A DNA stretch of 64,000 nt, taken from positions 1,302,001-1,366,000 of the forward strand of contig NZ_QFYQ01000001.1 in the NCBI RefSeq assembly GCF_003254475.1. The letters run 5' to 3'. The notes below the pieces were generated by a model. That model was not told the DNA's origin. It was given only the letters and a program-made list of their open reading frames with translations, and ran no database searches. Made by a program: the position numbers and the translations under genes. The stretch comes from Phenylobacterium soli (GTDB taxonomy: Bacteria; Pseudomonadota; Alphaproteobacteria; Caulobacterales; Caulobacteraceae). Positions 37,201 to 44,145 of this stretch are shown here, piece by piece. Position 1 is the first letter of the stretch. The number at the start of each line of letters is the position of its first letter.

Positions 37201-37841
37201 CCGCTGGTCACGGCCGAGCCGTTCACGGTCATGGAAGCCGTCGGGTCGTTGAGGGTCGGGGTGACGGTGATCGAGGAGACCGCATTGGCCACCGAGGCGG
37301 TGTAGCTCGTCGTCGCCGCGGCGAAGGACGGCGACAGGGTCCCCGCGGACAGGGTGAGGCCGGAGAGGGTGGCGTCGGTCGAGGCGCCGCCGCCGCCGCC
37401 GCCCACCGGCCGGTAGATGGTCACCTGATAGGTCTTGGTGGTGGTCCCGTCCTGGGCGGTGACCTGCACGCCGATGGTGGTGTTGCCGAAATTGAGGCTG
37501 ACCGGGCCGTAGGCGACGCCGCTGGTCGCCGGATTGACCACGTCGACGGTGATGGTGGCGTTGGCGTCGGCGGTGACGGCGGTGACCATCACCGAGGCCG
37601 TCGCGCTGGGCGCCGTCGCGGTGTAGCTCGTCGTGGCCGCCGCGAAGGACGGCGACAGGGTCAGGCCGCCGACGTCGAGGCTGGAGAGGTTGGCGTTGCT
37701 GCTGGGCACGGCGAGGGCGACGCCCGGCGCGGCCAGGGCGACGACCGCGAAGGCTGTGGCCAGCACGGCCGCCACCCGCGAAGAGCCGCTGAAGGTGGCC
37801 GCGCACAGGCGCGACCAGCCATGCGAAAGCACGCCGAACAT
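31251..37841 (-). CDS. Giant autotransporter with cadherin-like and fibronectin-type repeats
   Basis: This 2196-residue surface protein has an extended signal peptide (about 1-46, ending VALA). The passenger consists of many cadherin-like beta-sandwich repeats (ANL..L.LS.G.LSPSF...TTSYTATV...TVTAQDGTTTKTYT.TV.R) and two fibronectin type III units (PGAPTIGAVTPG...TGLTNGTAYTFTVTATNSAG) each flanked by QTITFANPG modules. Putative Ig-like segments follow (KVGVLYEAGF, SGTPAKAGTYTF). A Pro/Ser/Ala linker leads to a 12-strand-type beta-barrel (about the last 270 residues, from FGSWVAGVIQIG) ending in the outer-membrane signal LDHSF. It should be a type Va adhesin or surface-layer protein. Repeat number may vary by recombination. 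Confidence 0.92.
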   Translation of the reverse strand: MFGVLSHGWSRLCAATFSGSSRVAAVLATAFAVVALAAPGVALAVPSSNANLSSLDVGGLTLSPSFAAATTSYTATAPSATASVMVTAVTADANATITVDVVNPATSGVAYGPVSLNFGNTTIGVQVTAQDGTTTKTYQVTIYRPVGGGGGGASTDATLSGLTLSAGTLSPSFAAATTSYTASVANAVSSITVTPTLNDPTASMTVNGSAVTSGSASGSIALNVGANTITVATTAQDGVTTNSYVVTVTRASASLTAQTITFANPGGQNFGTTPTFVATSDSGLTVSFSSSTTGVCTITSGGVVTFLTAGNCTINADQAGNGTYAAATTVSRTVTVFPVAPGAPTIGAVTPGDTQASVAFTAPAFTGGDTITGYTATSSPGGLTGTCASSPCTVTGLTNGTAYTFTVTATNSAGTGSASAASSGATPKASQTITFANPGAQNFGTTPTLTATSSSGLTPTFSSSTTGVCTVTSGGALTFVTAGSCTIAADQAGNGGYLAATTVSRTFTVNPVVPGAPTIGAVTPGNGQVGVAFTAPASNGGSGITGYTVTSSPGGFTGTGASSPITVSGLTNGTSYTFTVTASNSAGTGSASSPSASATPAVASTDATLSGLTLSSGTLSPAFAGGTTSYTASVANGTASITVTPTVNESHATVKVNGTTVTSGSASNAVALNVGSNTVTVLVTAQDGTTTTTYTLTVTRADAPPPDLDLSDLQVTTGDSSSPGAPVPLERFSAMTSYGRVKLIVTSVTVSARPPPGAHLTINGQGGSTPPGAAVSVVVPLNRDDNTITIVTSAGTFTKTYIVYIKRMVTDNADLRSVKICGKTYGCSSTAVDPATTSYTIPAVGTLTIWPTPADGTARVEVNGAPASPTSSIQITAPATAVTPVAIKVTSNDYTVTKTYTFTFSAPKPSADLSALGVSAGTLSPDFDPAKVSYDLPVSSDTASVTLSPTAKDGAASVRVINVASGQPVSGPVALRAGAANPLSVTVTASDKSTAKTYYVNVSRPNPLTVEAYDAPATGKVGVLYEAGFQLGTSQGAIWSASGLPPGLSLTENASPTSRPSTSPSSNPKALISGTPAKAGTYTFTVTATANGYGAPLGGATGSASVTVNVAEGPSDVDLTALRLEAGAAVPLSPAFDPATTAYTASTASGQLSIGATPRDSGATVTIDGVQDGTQVSLKPGANVITINVSKGSASKTYTLTVNKVAAGANADLKGLTLGAGATLSTPFAPDTLAYKATVTNATTSLQIAAPTADANATVKFNPAGQQFGQGTTASLQVGDNVFKIAVTSADGTLTKTYTLTVTRAASANADLTNISVVSAELGVELTSKLSPAFSPATTTYSLVLSHGESVIEVGGVAADTNARTAVDSVNSTGYAATQAVSVDDSIDTPKVIPVTVTAQDGTTTKTYSISVTRPAALKVASSVPEATSGQAYSATLAASGGKGPYVFKPAALAGTDSLPKGLTLSSDGTISGTTKEAGSYSIGVSVSDSAGGRGSGTVALAVKDPPTPVPVRMELTVPTLRPDTSGFSTQFVLSVTDAALGTIESHLEANVDVSSSVSSAPTAAALKSGKSAGAPMMATAGQAAASADGDLTLLTYRTGPNAMGRDRIVVIGTLPDGTRGAVALNFEVPGKAPDLTANVAANGLARLDPTASIIGGPFVGLQILSPPAYGQVSVSGLQLVYTPDPTHLGPTSFVYAVDLGFGLSAPGTVTVTTGQGVTAPSLAATAYAGQKVSLDLTAGAQGGPFTGASVISISPSSAGTAAIRATGTGTYALDFTPATSFAGPAKVTYALSGAGGAAIADATITVLARPDPSLNADLRGLISASDQAVKTFARTQTDNFNGRLESLRSARGRGGFDMRLGFAAASSGEDPRDQAGWRTRRLAQQAAPDPTGQSPAGPRASDAPSATTGASGQSPGKPSAFGSWVAGVIQIGHVDPSVQRSRYRLSTSGLSAGVDYRLSDHLVLGAGLGYGENKTRVGSKGSRLDADSKVGAAYGSWLPRPGIFVDGVLGYGKLSFDVTRYSAEADKLLTGSRSGDMTFGSLRAGVDARRGALHVSPYGQVSFLDGRLDSFTETGDGAFALRYYAQDVRSLAASLGLKLEGQRKVGRERTLSPRFRVEWRHEFDGIGDQALSYADTAGSQRYVVGGDQLGRDELSYELGGRLQLEHQIAIDLGYRGMFTESSHSGTWTLRLDHSF
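36032..37069 (-). repeat. Tandem 519-bp duplication within the autotransporter gene
   Basis: Two neighbouring units are offset by exactly 519 bases (173 codons): for example TTGGCGAAGG at 36532 and 37051, CCGCCGGGGCTGGA at 36178 and 36697, and GTGCCGTTGG at 36121 and 36640. Each unit encodes a QTITFANPG module, a beta-rich segment with paired Cys, and a fibronectin type III domain. High nucleotide identity points to a recent or gene-converted duplication. Confidence 0.85.
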
Positions 37842-38033
37842 CGGTCGAAGTCCCCCGAACCGCGCCGTCGCAAGAACGGCGCTCTCCCACTTCGGGACCT
37901 AATCCGACAAGATTATTCGAGGAACAAGATTAATCGTTATAGGTGCAGGCAGACTCGACGGAAATACTGTCCATCCTGTGCTTCCGGACAATTATTTCGT
38001 GGATTCCTGGGGGTGGACACGTAATACGCGCAT

Positions 38034-38068
38034 TTACCTAAGGTAAGGCGCGATTTAGCCTGAGTTAA
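38034..38068. promoter_or_regulatory. Palindrome and CtrA-like site upstream of the autotransporter
   Basis: TTACCTAAGGTAA (38034-38046) is a perfect 6+1+6 palindrome. TTTA-N7-TTAA (38054-38068) differs by one base from the CtrA recognition sequence TTAA-N7-TTAA. Both lie in the 243-base AT-rich gap between the autotransporter and the HtaA-domain gene. No convincing -35/-10 pair was found for the autotransporter. Confidence 0.3.
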
Positions 38069-38084
38069 AGCCTGCGGGACCGGC

Positions 38085-38567
38085 TCACCGGGCGCGGTCC
38101 GGGGCGAGCCGCACGGGGGCGAGCCGTAGGGGGTCCAGCGCCGTCCCGGGCGGGTAGTGGTCGCCGAGCACGAAGCTGCCGTCGAGGGTCAGGGCCGCCG
38201 GAATCAGGCGCGCGCCGTCGGCCTCGGTGCTCGCCGCGGCGAGGTCGAGGGTGGCGATCTCCACGCGCCGGCCGCCCGCCGAGAGGTCGGCGATGGAGAG
38301 CACGGCGCGGCCGGGCCCGATCTCCACGGCCGGGTCGGCGAGGCGCACCGCCAGCATGCCGCCGTGGGCGTCGAAGCGGACCTCGCCCTGGAAGCGGCCC
38401 TCGCCCGGCGCGGCGGGGAAGCGGAAGCCGCCCTCCACAGCCTCGGCGCCGGCGGCGGTCTCGATGCTCCCGCCGGCCATGCGGACGTAGTTGCAGAAGC
38501 TCTGCTTCACGCCCCACTCGAGCGCGGCGATGGGGGCGTCGGCGGCGGGCTGGCGCTGATCGGTCAT
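38085..38567 (-). CDS. HtaA-domain protein, no visible signal peptide
   Basis: The 160-residue product matches the HtaA domain known from corynebacterial heme uptake. It has LEWGVKQSFCNYVRMAGGSIE near the start, a GGFRFPAAPGEG block, GEVRFDAHGGMLAVRLADPAVEI in the middle, VEIATLDLAA, and YPPGTALDPLRL at the end. In corynebacteria, conserved Tyr and His residues of the domain bind heme; here His69-region (DAHGG) is present. The protein has neither signal peptide nor anchor, unlike most HtaA proteins. The family call rests on remembered motif order. It is divergent from the acyl-CoA dehydrogenase gene. Confidence 0.7.
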   Translation of the reverse strand: MTDQRQPAADAPIAALEWGVKQSFCNYVRMAGGSIETAAGAEAVEGGFRFPAAPGEGRFQGEVRFDAHGGMLAVRLADPAVEIGPGRAVLSIADLSAGGRRVEIATLDLAAASTEADGARLIPAALTLDGSFVLGDHYPPGTALDPLRLAPVRLAPDRAR

Positions 38568-38665
38568 GCCATCTGCATAGCCGCTCGGCGGCCCGGGTCC
38601 AGCCCGCTTTGCTGACGCCGCGTCGCATCGGCTCTGATGGCGCGAACGAAACGAGGAGCGGGACC

Positions 38666-39883
38666 ATGGAGCTGGGCTGGAGCGCCGAGGACGCACGCTT
38701 CCGGGACGAGGTGCGGGCCTTCCTGGACGCGGAGCTGACGCCGGAGCTGCGCCGGGCCGGGCGCGGCATGACCAGCGTCTACGCCGACCCGGAGATCAGC
38801 CTCGCCTGGCAGCGGATCCTGCACCGCAAGGGCTGGGTGGCGCCGGCCTGGCCCAAGGCCTTCGGCGGCTGCGAGTGGTCGGTGGCGCAGCGCTACATCT
38901 TCGCCGGCGAGCTGGCCGCGGCCGGGGCGCCGCCGCTCTCGCCCATGGGGCTGGGCATGTGCGGCCCGGTGCTGATCGCCCACGGGACGCCGGCGCAGCA
39001 GGCGCGCTTCCTGCCGCCGATGCTGTCGGGCGAGGACTTCTGGTGCCAGGGCTATTCGGAGCCCGAGGCCGGCTCGGACCTGGCGGCGCTGAAGATGTCG
39101 GCGCGCGACGAGGGCGACCACTTCGTCTGCGACGGGGTGAAGGTGTGGACGACGCACGCCCACGCCGCCAACTGGATGTTCTGCCTCGTGCGGACCTCGC
39201 AGGAGGCGATCCGCCAGCGCGGCATCACCTTCCTGCTGATCGACATGACCAGCCCGGGCGTGGAGGTGAAGCCGCTGGTGTTCTCGAGCGGCGAGCACAT
39301 CCAGAACCAGGTGTTCTTCTCGGGCGTGCGCGTGCCGAAGGAGAATGTCGTCGGCCGCGTCGGCGAGGGTTGGAGCGTGGCCAAGCACCTGATGCAGTTC
39401 GAGCGCGGCGGATCGCCCTCGGCCCCGGGCCTGAAGGTTCGGCTGGCGCGCACGGCGGAGGCTCTGAAGGGGCTGGGGACAAATGAGGAGGCGCGGGCCT
39501 ACCGCCGCCGCGCCGCCGAGCTCGCCATGGAGGTCGAGGCGCTCGAGGCGGTGGAGCTCAGGGTCAACGCCGGCCTGTCGCGCGGCGAGGCGCCGGGGCC
39601 GGAATCCTCGCTGCTCAAGACGGTCAGCACCGAGCTCAGCCAGAAGCTGGTGGAGCTGGCGCTGGCGGTTGCCGGCGCCTACGCCGGGGTCTGGCAGCCG
39701 CACGCCGCCGCGCCCGGCGGCGACACCCCGGGCTTCGCGTCCTCGAACGACCGCGAGCCGGTCGGGCCGGAGCACGCCTGGACCGCCGCGCCGCGCTATT
39801 TCAACGACCGGGCCGGGACGATCTACGCCGGCACCAGCGAGGTGCAGCGCAACATCATGGCCAAGGCGGTGCTGGGGCTGTGA
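38666..39883 (+). CDS. Acyl-CoA dehydrogenase family protein lacking the usual catalytic Glu
   Basis: The 405-residue protein has the acyl-CoA dehydrogenase fold: [31 protein letters not shown] (FAD/substrate loop), VKVWTTHAHAANWMFCL, and the C-terminal IYAGTSEVQRNIMAKAVLGL. In most members the last motif is YEGT, whose Glu abstracts the alpha proton; here Ala occupies that place. A Glu elsewhere could serve, as in isovaleryl-CoA dehydrogenase, or the protein could be the non-catalytic half of a heteromer. The ATG at 38666 follows ACGAGGAGCGGG. Confidence 0.9.
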   Translation: MELGWSAEDARFRDEVRAFLDAELTPELRRAGRGMTSVYADPEISLAWQRILHRKGWVAPAWPKAFGGCEWSVAQRYIFAGELAAAGAPPLSPMGLGMCGPVLIAHGTPAQQARFLPPMLSGEDFWCQGYSEPEAGSDLAALKMSARDEGDHFVCDGVKVWTTHAHAANWMFCLVRTSQEAIRQRGITFLLIDMTSPGVEVKPLVFSSGEHIQNQVFFSGVRVPKENVVGRVGEGWSVAKHLMQFERGGSPSAPGLKVRLARTAEALKGLGTNEEARAYRRRAAELAMEVEALEAVELRVNAGLSRGEAPGPESSLLKTVSTELSQKLVELALAVAGAYAGVWQPHAAAPGGDTPGFASSNDREPVGPEHAWTAAPRYFNDRAGTIYAGTSEVQRNIMAKAVLGL

Positions 39884-39887
39884 GGGC

Positions 39888-40898
39888 CTAGGCCAGCGCC
39901 CGGGAAAGCCGCAGCCAGAGCTGCTGGTCGAAGTCGTGGTCGGGGGCCGCCTGGCCCATGCGGACGACCACGGCGCCAAGGCTCGGGACCACGTAGAGCT
40001 TGCGGTCGAGGGCGCCGAGCGCTGCCACGAGGTCGGCGGGCGCGGCGGGGATCAGCGGGCCGTCGGTGCGTCTGGCCAGCGGCCGGATCGCGTAGTCCGA
40101 GCCGTTCAGCCACCAGAGGCGGCCGTAGGCGGGATTGGCCGGCGAGCGGGCGAAGAGGGCCTTCAACGCCGCCGCCGAGACGACACGGCGGCCGCCCTCG
40201 GCGACGCCGCCGTCGAGGATTAGCTGGCCGAAGCGGGCGACGTCGCGCGGGCTGGTGACGAGGCCGGTGGGATTGCCGACGTCGCCGAAACTGGCGGGGC
40301 GCGGACGCCAGGCGGTGTCGGCCATGCCGGCGGGCGCGGTCAGCCAGTCGCGGGTGATCGCCTCCAGCGGCGCCTTGGCCGCGGCGGCCAGCACCGCCTT
40401 GGTCACGGCGTAGACCGGCGTGTTGTAGAGGAAGGTCGTTCCCGGCGGGGCGGCGTAGGCGAACTCGGTGGAAAGCCCGCTGCTCATGGTCAGCAGGTGA
40501 AGGACGCGAATGGCGGCCTCCTGCCCGGGGGCGGCCTTCGACCAGCCGGGGCCGATATAGGCCGAGACGGGCTTTTCGACGTCCAGCAGGCCCTTGTCGG
40601 CGGCGATGGCGGCGAGCACCGCCACAAAGCTCTTCTGCTGGGAGGCGACGTCTTCGAGAAGGGCCCCGCCGGCGGTCGTCCCATAGGTGAAGTCGTCGCG
40701 GAATTTCCCGGCGTCGGCGCCCAGCGGCCAGTTGCGCTCGACCAGCACCTGGCGGTTTCGGACCATTAGGAAGCCGGTGGTCCGCTGGCCCTGCACGTAG
40801 TCGAGCGCGTCCTGCATCGGCCCCTCCGCGACGGCCGGCGCGGCGATGGCGGCCGCGGCGCCGGCGAGGACGGTCCGGCGGGTGGCGGTCATCGGCAT
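39888..40898 (-). CDS. Serine hydrolase, beta-lactamase class C family, Tat-exported
   Basis: The 336-residue protein begins MPMTATRRTVLAGAAAAIAAP, a twin-arginine-like signal ending in AVA. The active-site SxxK is SQQKSF, and a YxN-type motif is likely in FLYNTPVYAV. GLVTSPRDVARFGQLILDGG and YGRLWWLNG are typical of esterase-like class C family members. It probably hydrolyses an ester or amide in the periplasm and need not act on antibiotics. Start chosen at the ATG preceded by GGAGGAAGCC; a second ATG lies two codons on. It lies 26 bases downstream of the acyl-CoA ligase gene, in the same operon. Confidence 0.88.
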   Translation of the reverse strand: MPMTATRRTVLAGAAAAIAAPAVAEGPMQDALDYVQGQRTTGFLMVRNRQVLVERNWPLGADAGKFRDDFTYGTTAGGALLEDVASQQKSFVAVLAAIAADKGLLDVEKPVSAYIGPGWSKAAPGQEAAIRVLHLLTMSSGLSTEFAYAAPPGTTFLYNTPVYAVTKAVLAAAAKAPLEAITRDWLTAPAGMADTAWRPRPASFGDVGNPTGLVTSPRDVARFGQLILDGGVAEGGRRVVSAAALKALFARSPANPAYGRLWWLNGSDYAIRPLARRTDGPLIPAAPADLVAALGALDRKLYVVPSLGAVVVRMGQAAPDHDFDQQLWLRLSRALA

Positions 40899-40924
40899 GG
40901 CTTCCTCCGCGACCGCCGCCTCGG

Positions 40925-42619
40925 TCACGCCGCCTCTTCGGCCTTCAGGGTCTCGCGCAGCTCGCGCTTGAGGAACTTGCCGTTGGCGTTGCGCGGCAGG
41001 GGCTCGTCGCGCAGCCAGATGTAGCGCGGGATCTTGTGGCGGGCGATCAGGCTGGCGCAGTGCTCGCGCAGCGCCTCGGCGTCGAGCGTCTCGCCGGCGC
41101 GGACGACGACGGCGGCCCCGACCTCCTCGCCGAGGCGCGGGTCGGGCACGCCGAACACCGAGCATTCGGCCACCGCCGGGTGCTGGTGAAGGGCGCTCTC
41201 CACCTCGGCGCAGTAGATGTTCTCGCCGCCGCGCAGGACCATGTCCTTCTTGCGGTCCACCAGATAAATGAACTGGTCCTCGTCGAGGTAGGCGACGTCG
41301 CCGGTGTGCAACCAGCCGTCGGTGATGGACTCGGCGGTGGCGTCGGGGCGGTTGATGTAGCCCTTGATCACCGAGGCGCCCTTGACCCAGAGCTCGCCCG
41401 GCTGGCCGGGCGGCAGGGTCTCGCCGTTCTCGCCGACGATCCGGACGTCGAAGGTCGGCATGGCGCGGCCGCAGCTCGCCGGCTTGTCGACGAAGAAGTC
41501 GCCGCTCACCGAGGTGATGATGCCGCTCGTCTCGGTCATGCCGTAGCCGGTGTTCGGCCGCGCGGTGGCCACCGCGCTGTCGATCTTGGCGACGAGGTCG
41601 GGCTGAAGCTGGGCGCCGCCGCCGCCGACGCTGAGCAGGCTCGAGGTGTCGTACTTGTCGAAGTCCGGATGGGCGATGAGCTCGCGGGCCATGACCGGCA
41701 CGCCGCCGGCCGAGGTGCAGCGCTCGCGCTCGATGAGCTTGAGGGCCTCCAGCGGATCCCAGCGGTACATCAGCACCATCTTGCCGCCCGCCGCGGTGGT
41801 GGCGTAGGCGCCGCAGTTGTTGGCGGTCACGTGGAAGAGCGGGGTGGTCACAAGGGTCACCGGGATCGGCGGCTCGGCCGGCGGGGCGACGCCGGTGGCG
41901 CGCTGGGTGGCGAGGCCGTGCACCTGGCCCGAGAACATCATGTTCATCAGGTTGTTGATCGACGACCGGTGAGTGAGCTGGGCGCCCTTCGGGAAGCCCG
42001 TCGTGCCGGAGGTGTAGAAGATGCAGAGGTCGGCGTCGGGGTCGATGGCGACCTCGGGCAGGGCGCCGCCGGTGGCGACCACCTCGGACCAGGGCACGGC
42101 GCCGGCGGGCAGCTTGTCGGTGCGGGTGGCGACCAGGAAGGTGTCGCCGAGCATGCCGGGCTGCTCATCGAGGCGGGCGATGCGCTCGCCGTCGGCGAAC
42201 AGCACCTTGGGCGCGGCGTCCTTCAGGCCGTAGGCCATCTCCGAGGCGGTCCACCAGGCGTTCATGCCGACCGCGGCGACCCCGGTGCAGGCGCAGGCCC
42301 AGTAGATCAGCATCCATTCGGGATAGTTGCGCATCGCGATGGCCACGCGATCGCCCGGCTTCACCCCGTGGGCGAACATCCAGTTGGCGATGGAGGCGAC
42401 CTGCTTGTGGGCCTCGGCGTAGGTGATCCGCTCGTCGCCGTAGACCAGGTAGTCGCGGTCGGCGAACTGGGCGGTGGACAGCCACAGGGCGCGCACGTTG
42501 GGCGGCGAGTTCTTGAAGGTCTTGGTGGGCACGCCGCCGATCGGGACCTCGACGATCTCGAAGGCTTGGCCCGGCGCGGTCAGCTCGGCCCAGGCCTGGT
42601 TCAGTTCGGCGTAGTGCAT
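40925..42619 (-). CDS. Acyl-CoA synthetase, class I adenylate-forming
   Basis: The 564-residue ligase has IFYTSGTTGFPKGAQLTHRS (phosphate loop), TGYGMTETSGIITSV, GWLHTGDVAYLDEDQFIYLVDRKKDM and PRNANGKFLKREL with the C-terminal catalytic Lys. It resembles long- or medium-chain fatty acyl-CoA ligases that include 4-coumarate-CoA ligase-like members; the substrate is not determined. Together with the acyl-CoA dehydrogenase at 38.7 kb and the serine hydrolase just downstream it suggests hydrolysis, activation and oxidation of an ester-linked acid. Confidence 0.92.
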   Translation of the reverse strand: MHYAELNQAWAELTAPGQAFEIVEVPIGGVPTKTFKNSPPNVRALWLSTAQFADRDYLVYGDERITYAEAHKQVASIANWMFAHGVKPGDRVAIAMRNYPEWMLIYWACACTGVAAVGMNAWWTASEMAYGLKDAAPKVLFADGERIARLDEQPGMLGDTFLVATRTDKLPAGAVPWSEVVATGGALPEVAIDPDADLCIFYTSGTTGFPKGAQLTHRSSINNLMNMMFSGQVHGLATQRATGVAPPAEPPIPVTLVTTPLFHVTANNCGAYATTAAGGKMVLMYRWDPLEALKLIERERCTSAGGVPVMARELIAHPDFDKYDTSSLLSVGGGGAQLQPDLVAKIDSAVATARPNTGYGMTETSGIITSVSGDFFVDKPASCGRAMPTFDVRIVGENGETLPPGQPGELWVKGASVIKGYINRPDATAESITDGWLHTGDVAYLDEDQFIYLVDRKKDMVLRGGENIYCAEVESALHQHPAVAECSVFGVPDPRLGEEVGAAVVVRAGETLDAEALREHCASLIARHKIPRYIWLRDEPLPRNANGKFLKRELRETLKAEEAA

Positions 42620-42770
42620 GGTGGTCCCCTCCTGATCCGGCTCTTGGACGCGGCCGGTCTTGGCTTACGGACCTACCTAACCTGAACATTGATAAGGGCG
42701 CGAGTGCGACGTGGCGTCAGGGTGGGCCGGCCGCTGAAAACGAGCGTCCGCGGCCATGCCTCCGCCGCCC

Positions 42771-42799
42771 CTCTCCCCGCCCTCTTCGCGGGGGAGAGG
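42771..42799. repeat. GC-rich palindromic repeat after dihydroorotase
   Basis: CTCTCCCCGC and GCGGGGGAGAG form a hairpin with a short CCTCTTC loop, starting 4 bases after the pyrC stop on the minus strand. It belongs to the CTCTCCCGC repeat family found at other gene ends here. No T-tract follows, so a pure terminator role is doubtful. Confidence 0.6.
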
Positions 42800-42802
42800 A
42801 AC

Positions 42803-44137
42803 TCAGCCGGCCAGGGTCTCGGCGAAGCGGACGGGCTCGCCGAGGGAGGGGGCGATGATCTCGTCGTCGCGCATGACGACGTTGCCGCGGATGATGGTCG
42901 CCATCGGCCAGCCCTTGGCCTCCATGCCGACGAAGGGGGTCCAGCCGGAGCGGGTGGCCATGTCCTCGTGGCGGAACTCGCGGCGGGCCTTGAGGTCGAC
43001 GATGGTGAGGTCGGCGTCGAAGCCCTTGGCGAGGCGGCCCTTGTCGGCGAGGCCGAAGATGCGGTTGGCGCCGTGGCTGGTGAGGTCGACGAGGCGCTCG
43101 AGGGTCAGGCGGCCCTCGGCGACGTGGGTCAGCATCACCGGCAGCAGGGTCTGCACGCCGGGCATCCCGGAGGGCGAGGCCGGATAGGGCCGGGCCTTCT
43201 CCTCGATGGTGTGCGGGGCGTGGTCGGAGCCGAGCACGTCGGCGACGCCCATGGCGACGCCCTTCCACAGGCCGGCGCGGTGATGGGCCTCGCGGATCGG
43301 CGGGTTCATCTGCGCGTAGCCCTTCAGCCGCTCGTAGGCCTCGGGGCCTTCGAGGGTGAGGTGCTGCGGCGTCACTTCGACCGAGGCGATGTCCTTGTGG
43401 GCGGCGAGGTACTCGATCTCGTCGCGGGTGGTGACGTGCAGGACGTGGATGCGCTTGCCGAGGGACTTGGCGATGCGCACCAGCCGCTCGGTGGACTGGA
43501 TGGCGGCCTGGGCGTCGCGGACTTCCGGGTGGCTCGTCCAGTCGCCGGTGCGGGCGAGCGCGCGGCGCTCCTCCAGGCGGTACTCGTCCTCGGAGTGGAA
43601 GGCGGCGCGGCGGTTGATGTTGCGCAGCACCTTCTCGACGCCGGCGTCGTCCTTGATCAGCAGGGTGCCGGTGGAGGCGCCCATGAACACCTTGACCCCG
43701 CAGCAGCCGGGAAGGCGCTCCAGCTCTCCCAGGAATTCGGCGTTGGCGTGGGTGCCGCCGATATAGAAGGCGTGGTCGCAGTGCATGCGCCCCTTGGCGC
43801 GAGCCAGCTTGTCGGCCATGGCGTCGGCGTCGGTGGTGGTGGGCTCGGTGTTCGGCATCTCGAACACCGCGACGACGCCGCCGCGCACCGCGGCCTGGGA
43901 GCCGGTTTCCAGGTCTTCCTTCCACTCCAGGCCCGGCTCGCGGAAGTGCACCTGGGTGTCGATGACGCCCGGCATGACCGTGAGGCCGGCGGCGTCGAAC
44001 ACCTCGCCGGCGCTGGCCTGCGACAGGTTGCCGATGGCGGCGATCTTGCCGCCGCGGACGCCGACGTCGGCAAGGCCCCGGCCGGCGTGGTTGATCACCT
44101 CGCCGCCACGCACGATCAGATCGAAGGTCTCAGCCAT
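42803..44137 (-). CDS. pyrC: Dihydroorotase (class I amidohydrolase)
   Basis: The 444-residue zinc enzyme closes carbamoyl-aspartate to dihydroorotate in pyrimidine synthesis. It has the metal motif GVIDTQVHFREPG, then MPNTEPTT, GVKVFMGASTGTLL, HSEDE, HVLHVTT, and the late Asp in LGSDHAPHT. The length and the EPG motif fit the class I type. Hydantoinases and allantoinases are close relatives, but HFREPG and EMPNT favour dihydroorotase. It follows the glycosyltransferase gene by 8 bases on the same strand. Confidence 0.9.
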   Translation of the reverse strand: MAETFDLIVRGGEVINHAGRGLADVGVRGGKIAAIGNLSQASAGEVFDAAGLTVMPGVIDTQVHFREPGLEWKEDLETGSQAAVRGGVVAVFEMPNTEPTTTDADAMADKLARAKGRMHCDHAFYIGGTHANAEFLGELERLPGCCGVKVFMGASTGTLLIKDDAGVEKVLRNINRRAAFHSEDEYRLEERRALARTGDWTSHPEVRDAQAAIQSTERLVRIAKSLGKRIHVLHVTTRDEIEYLAAHKDIASVEVTPQHLTLEGPEAYERLKGYAQMNPPIREAHHRAGLWKGVAMGVADVLGSDHAPHTIEEKARPYPASPSGMPGVQTLLPVMLTHVAEGRLTLERLVDLTSHGANRIFGLADKGRLAKGFDADLTIVDLKARREFRHEDMATRSGWTPFVGMEAKGWPMATIIRGNVVMRDDEIIAPSLGEPVRFAETLAG

Positions 44138-44145
44138 TTGGGGTC

